64,000 nt of DNA, taken from contig NZ_JAMXLH010000028.1 in the NCBI RefSeq assembly GCF_024281035.1, forward strand, positions 42,460 through 106,459, written 5' to 3'. This document shows, one piece after another, positions 62,847-64,000 of the stretch. A program made the translations under genes and the position numbers. This DNA comes from Paraburkholderia sp. (GTDB lineage: Bacteria > Pseudomonadota > Gammaproteobacteria > Burkholderiales > Burkholderiaceae). Below the pieces are notes generated by a model that was not told where the DNA came from, made no database searches, and was given only the letters and a program-made list of their open reading frames with translations. Each line of letters starts with the position of its first letter. The first letter of the stretch is position 1.

Positions 62847-63059
62847 ATGACCGACGCTACCGATTGTGAGCAGTACGTCTACTACACGCTGCTCGTCAAC
62901 CCGGATTTCGATCAGCGCCCTGAAGGGCAGCGCATTGTCGGGGAAACGCAGGGAAGACCCGCTGCGTTCGGCGCGGCCATGGAGGCGCTGCCCGATTCCG
63001 TGGTTCAGGAAATCAAAAGCAACCGTTTCGGGCGGGTGATAGCAGGAGCCGGACCGTGA
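62847..63059 (+). pseudogene. C-terminal remnant of a duplicated DUF2931 lipoprotein gene
   Basis: The 70 residues from MTDATDCEQYVYYTLLVNPD to the end (EALPDSVVQEIKSNRFGRV) repeat the last 70 residues of the intact downstream gene, with long stretches of identical DNA (such as around 62988-63020 against 63793-63825). No signal peptide or N-terminal domain remains, and the frame's only starts are inside or next to the phn terminator. It is a truncated tandem copy. Its 3' end carries the AGGAG that drives the next gene, whose GTG overlaps its stop. Confidence 0.7.
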
Positions 63060-63868
63060 TCAAACAACTGATAGTGCTGTGTTTCGTGACCGTCGCTTTG
63101 ATGGGCTGCGACGTTTTATCGTCGGAGCCCACTTACGGCGGGATGAGTGTGTCTGGGATGAATTACACGCCCTTCAATCTGAGCCGATTCATCATCCGGG
63201 ACAAGTATGGGAACAGGGCGGGCGGCGGTGGAGACCTGATGCCAGGCAGTGGTGCAGGCTCGGTGAACTGTTGCTACAAGTTGAAGGGAACGGAGTTTAC
63301 GGTTGACTGGGAAGTGTATGACGCCGACGAAGCGATCAAGGCGATCGATGCACATCAGAAGATCAGGAAGATTCACAAGACAACGCAGGTGCATTTTCCA
63401 AAGACGAAGATATCGGGCGGCATCGGCGCGGTGATACTGGGCGTGCATTTCTATCCCGACGATCACGTCGAGTTTGAGTTTCGCAATGACATGGGTGGAT
63501 CGCGGATCGACTACGCAGCAGTGGATCACTGGTTTCAGACGAAATCTGGGGAACTGGCAAATATTAAAGATCCGGATGAGGCCGAGTGGTTTGAGGCCAG
63601 GGCATTCAGGCGTACTGCACGCGTCGCGTCGCAGGGGTGGCTGAAGTATCGCCTGACCGACACCACCGATCTTCAGCAGTACGTGTACTACACGCTGGTC
63701 GTCAGTCCGGGTTTCGACAAACACCCCGCAGTGCAGCGCATTGTTGAGGAAACGAAGGGGAAGCTGGGTGCGTTTGGCGCCGCCATGGAAGCGCTGCCCG
63801 ATTCCGTGGTTCAGGAAATCAGAAGCAACCGTTTCGAGCATGTGACTACAGGAGCAGAGCATGGCTGA
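63056..63868 (+). CDS. DUF2931-family lipoprotein, probable T6SS immunity protein
   Basis: 270 residues from GTG 63056 (overlapping the previous stop). Lipobox LMGC with Cys18. The mature protein has TYGGMSVSGMNYTPFNLSRF, NCCYKLKGTEFTVDWEVYDA and HFYPDDHVEFEFRNDMGGSR, the DUF2931 type. Such lipoproteins occur in repeated copies beside type VI lipase-like effectors, where they act as periplasmic immunity proteins. The next gene starts inside its 3' end, with 8 bp of overlap. The immunity role is inferred from context. Confidence 0.75.
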   Translation: MIKQLIVLCFVTVALMGCDVLSSEPTYGGMSVSGMNYTPFNLSRFIIRDKYGNRAGGGGDLMPGSGAGSVNCCYKLKGTEFTVDWEVYDADEAIKAIDAHQKIRKIHKTTQVHFPKTKISGGIGAVILGVHFYPDDHVEFEFRNDMGGSRIDYAAVDHWFQTKSGELANIKDPDEAEWFEARAFRRTARVASQGWLKYRLTDTTDLQQYVYYTLVVSPGFDKHPAVQRIVEETKGKLGAFGAAMEALPDSVVQEIRSNRFEHVTTGAEHG

Positions 63869-64000
63869 TGCCGCACAGCTGGACCCCGCCGACCGGACGC
63901 CGCTTGAGGTAATCGTTGCAATGGGCGAGAACCGCAGCGCGCTTCCCAACGACGCCTGTATTCCCTGTGGCGCCGTAGTTCACATGGGATTCTTTTTCGA
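63861..64000 (+). CDS. Start of a probable T6SS phospholipase-type effector
   Basis: Partial, 46 residues: MADAAQLDPADRTPLEVIVA, then ENRSALPNDACIPCGAVVHM and GFFF at the edge. The end resembles the opening beta strand of DUF2235/Tle1-like hydrolases (GFFFDGT in the family). AGGAG lies before the ATG. With the lipoprotein genes upstream, a type VI effector with its immunity protein is the best reading. Too short to be sure. Confidence 0.5.
   Translation, partial: MADAAQLDPADRTPLEVIVAMGENRSALPNDACIPCGAVVHMGFFF

Overview
The window is high-GC DNA with gene content typical of a Burkholderiaceae bacterium, most likely Paraburkholderia, Caballeronia or Burkholderia. The best genus-level clues are an llpE-ceoA-ceoB-opcM type efflux operon with a divergent LysR gene (the BpeEF-OprC/CeoAB-OpcM layout), a four-gene liu leucine-degradation operon, and many small Burkholderia-type secreted proteins. 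No rRNA, tRNA or CRISPR array was seen. Names rest on motif reading without database searches.

Layout. 1-9.9 kb: small membrane and DUF genes, a DadA-like oxidoreductase, an indoleacetamide-hydrolase-type amidase, a Fur-box-controlled feoA-feoB-small membrane protein operon, a CDP-diacylglycerol pyrophosphatase and a zinc alcohol dehydrogenase. 10-15.5 kb: a CBS-domain protein, a HAD dehalogenase, a SnoaL-like protein, a 660-residue fusion of a DoxX/DoxD-like membrane domain, copper nitrite reductase and cytochrome c, and beside it a decayed IS3-family orfA. 15.5-20.5 kb: a Cache protein, an HSL-family esterase, and a GNAT/PatB pair divergent from a LysR regulator. 20.5-27.2 kb: the liu operon (isovaleryl-CoA dehydrogenase, both methylcrotonyl-CoA carboxylase subunits, enoyl-CoA hydratase) with a divergent TetR gene. 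27-37.7 kb: DUF2891, small envelope proteins, a large class A PBP-like protein, an orphan response regulator with a non-canonical receiver, a DHA2 exporter, DoxX and a 53-residue membrane protein. 37.7-39.5 kb: an flhDC pair with no motility genes beside it, behind a long AT-rich region carrying a terminator and a 27-bp palindrome. 39.5-47.9 kb: the ceo-type efflux operon and its regulator. 48-50.2 kb: selD overlapping a CDF metal transporter. 59.9-62.7 kb: phnCDE phosphonate uptake. 62.8-64 kb: the edge of a probable type VI effector/immunity module with a duplicated, truncated lipoprotein gene.

The most interesting part is 51.0-57.2 kb. It encodes a FapF-like protein (coiled coil, linker, beta-barrel), a Sec-exported C39 cysteine peptidase, two Sec-exported proteins each carrying an internal double-glycine site of the kind C39 enzymes cut, and two tandem paralogous glycine-rich secreted proteins. 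All four candidate substrates share a short C-terminal QN[ST]-type motif. I read this as a divergent, Fap-like fibre or functional-amyloid export system in which the peptidase matures two accessory subunits in the periplasm. That is an inference from motifs and gene context. A 670-bp AT-rich region with perfect palindromes lies upstream of the glycine-rich genes and probably controls them.
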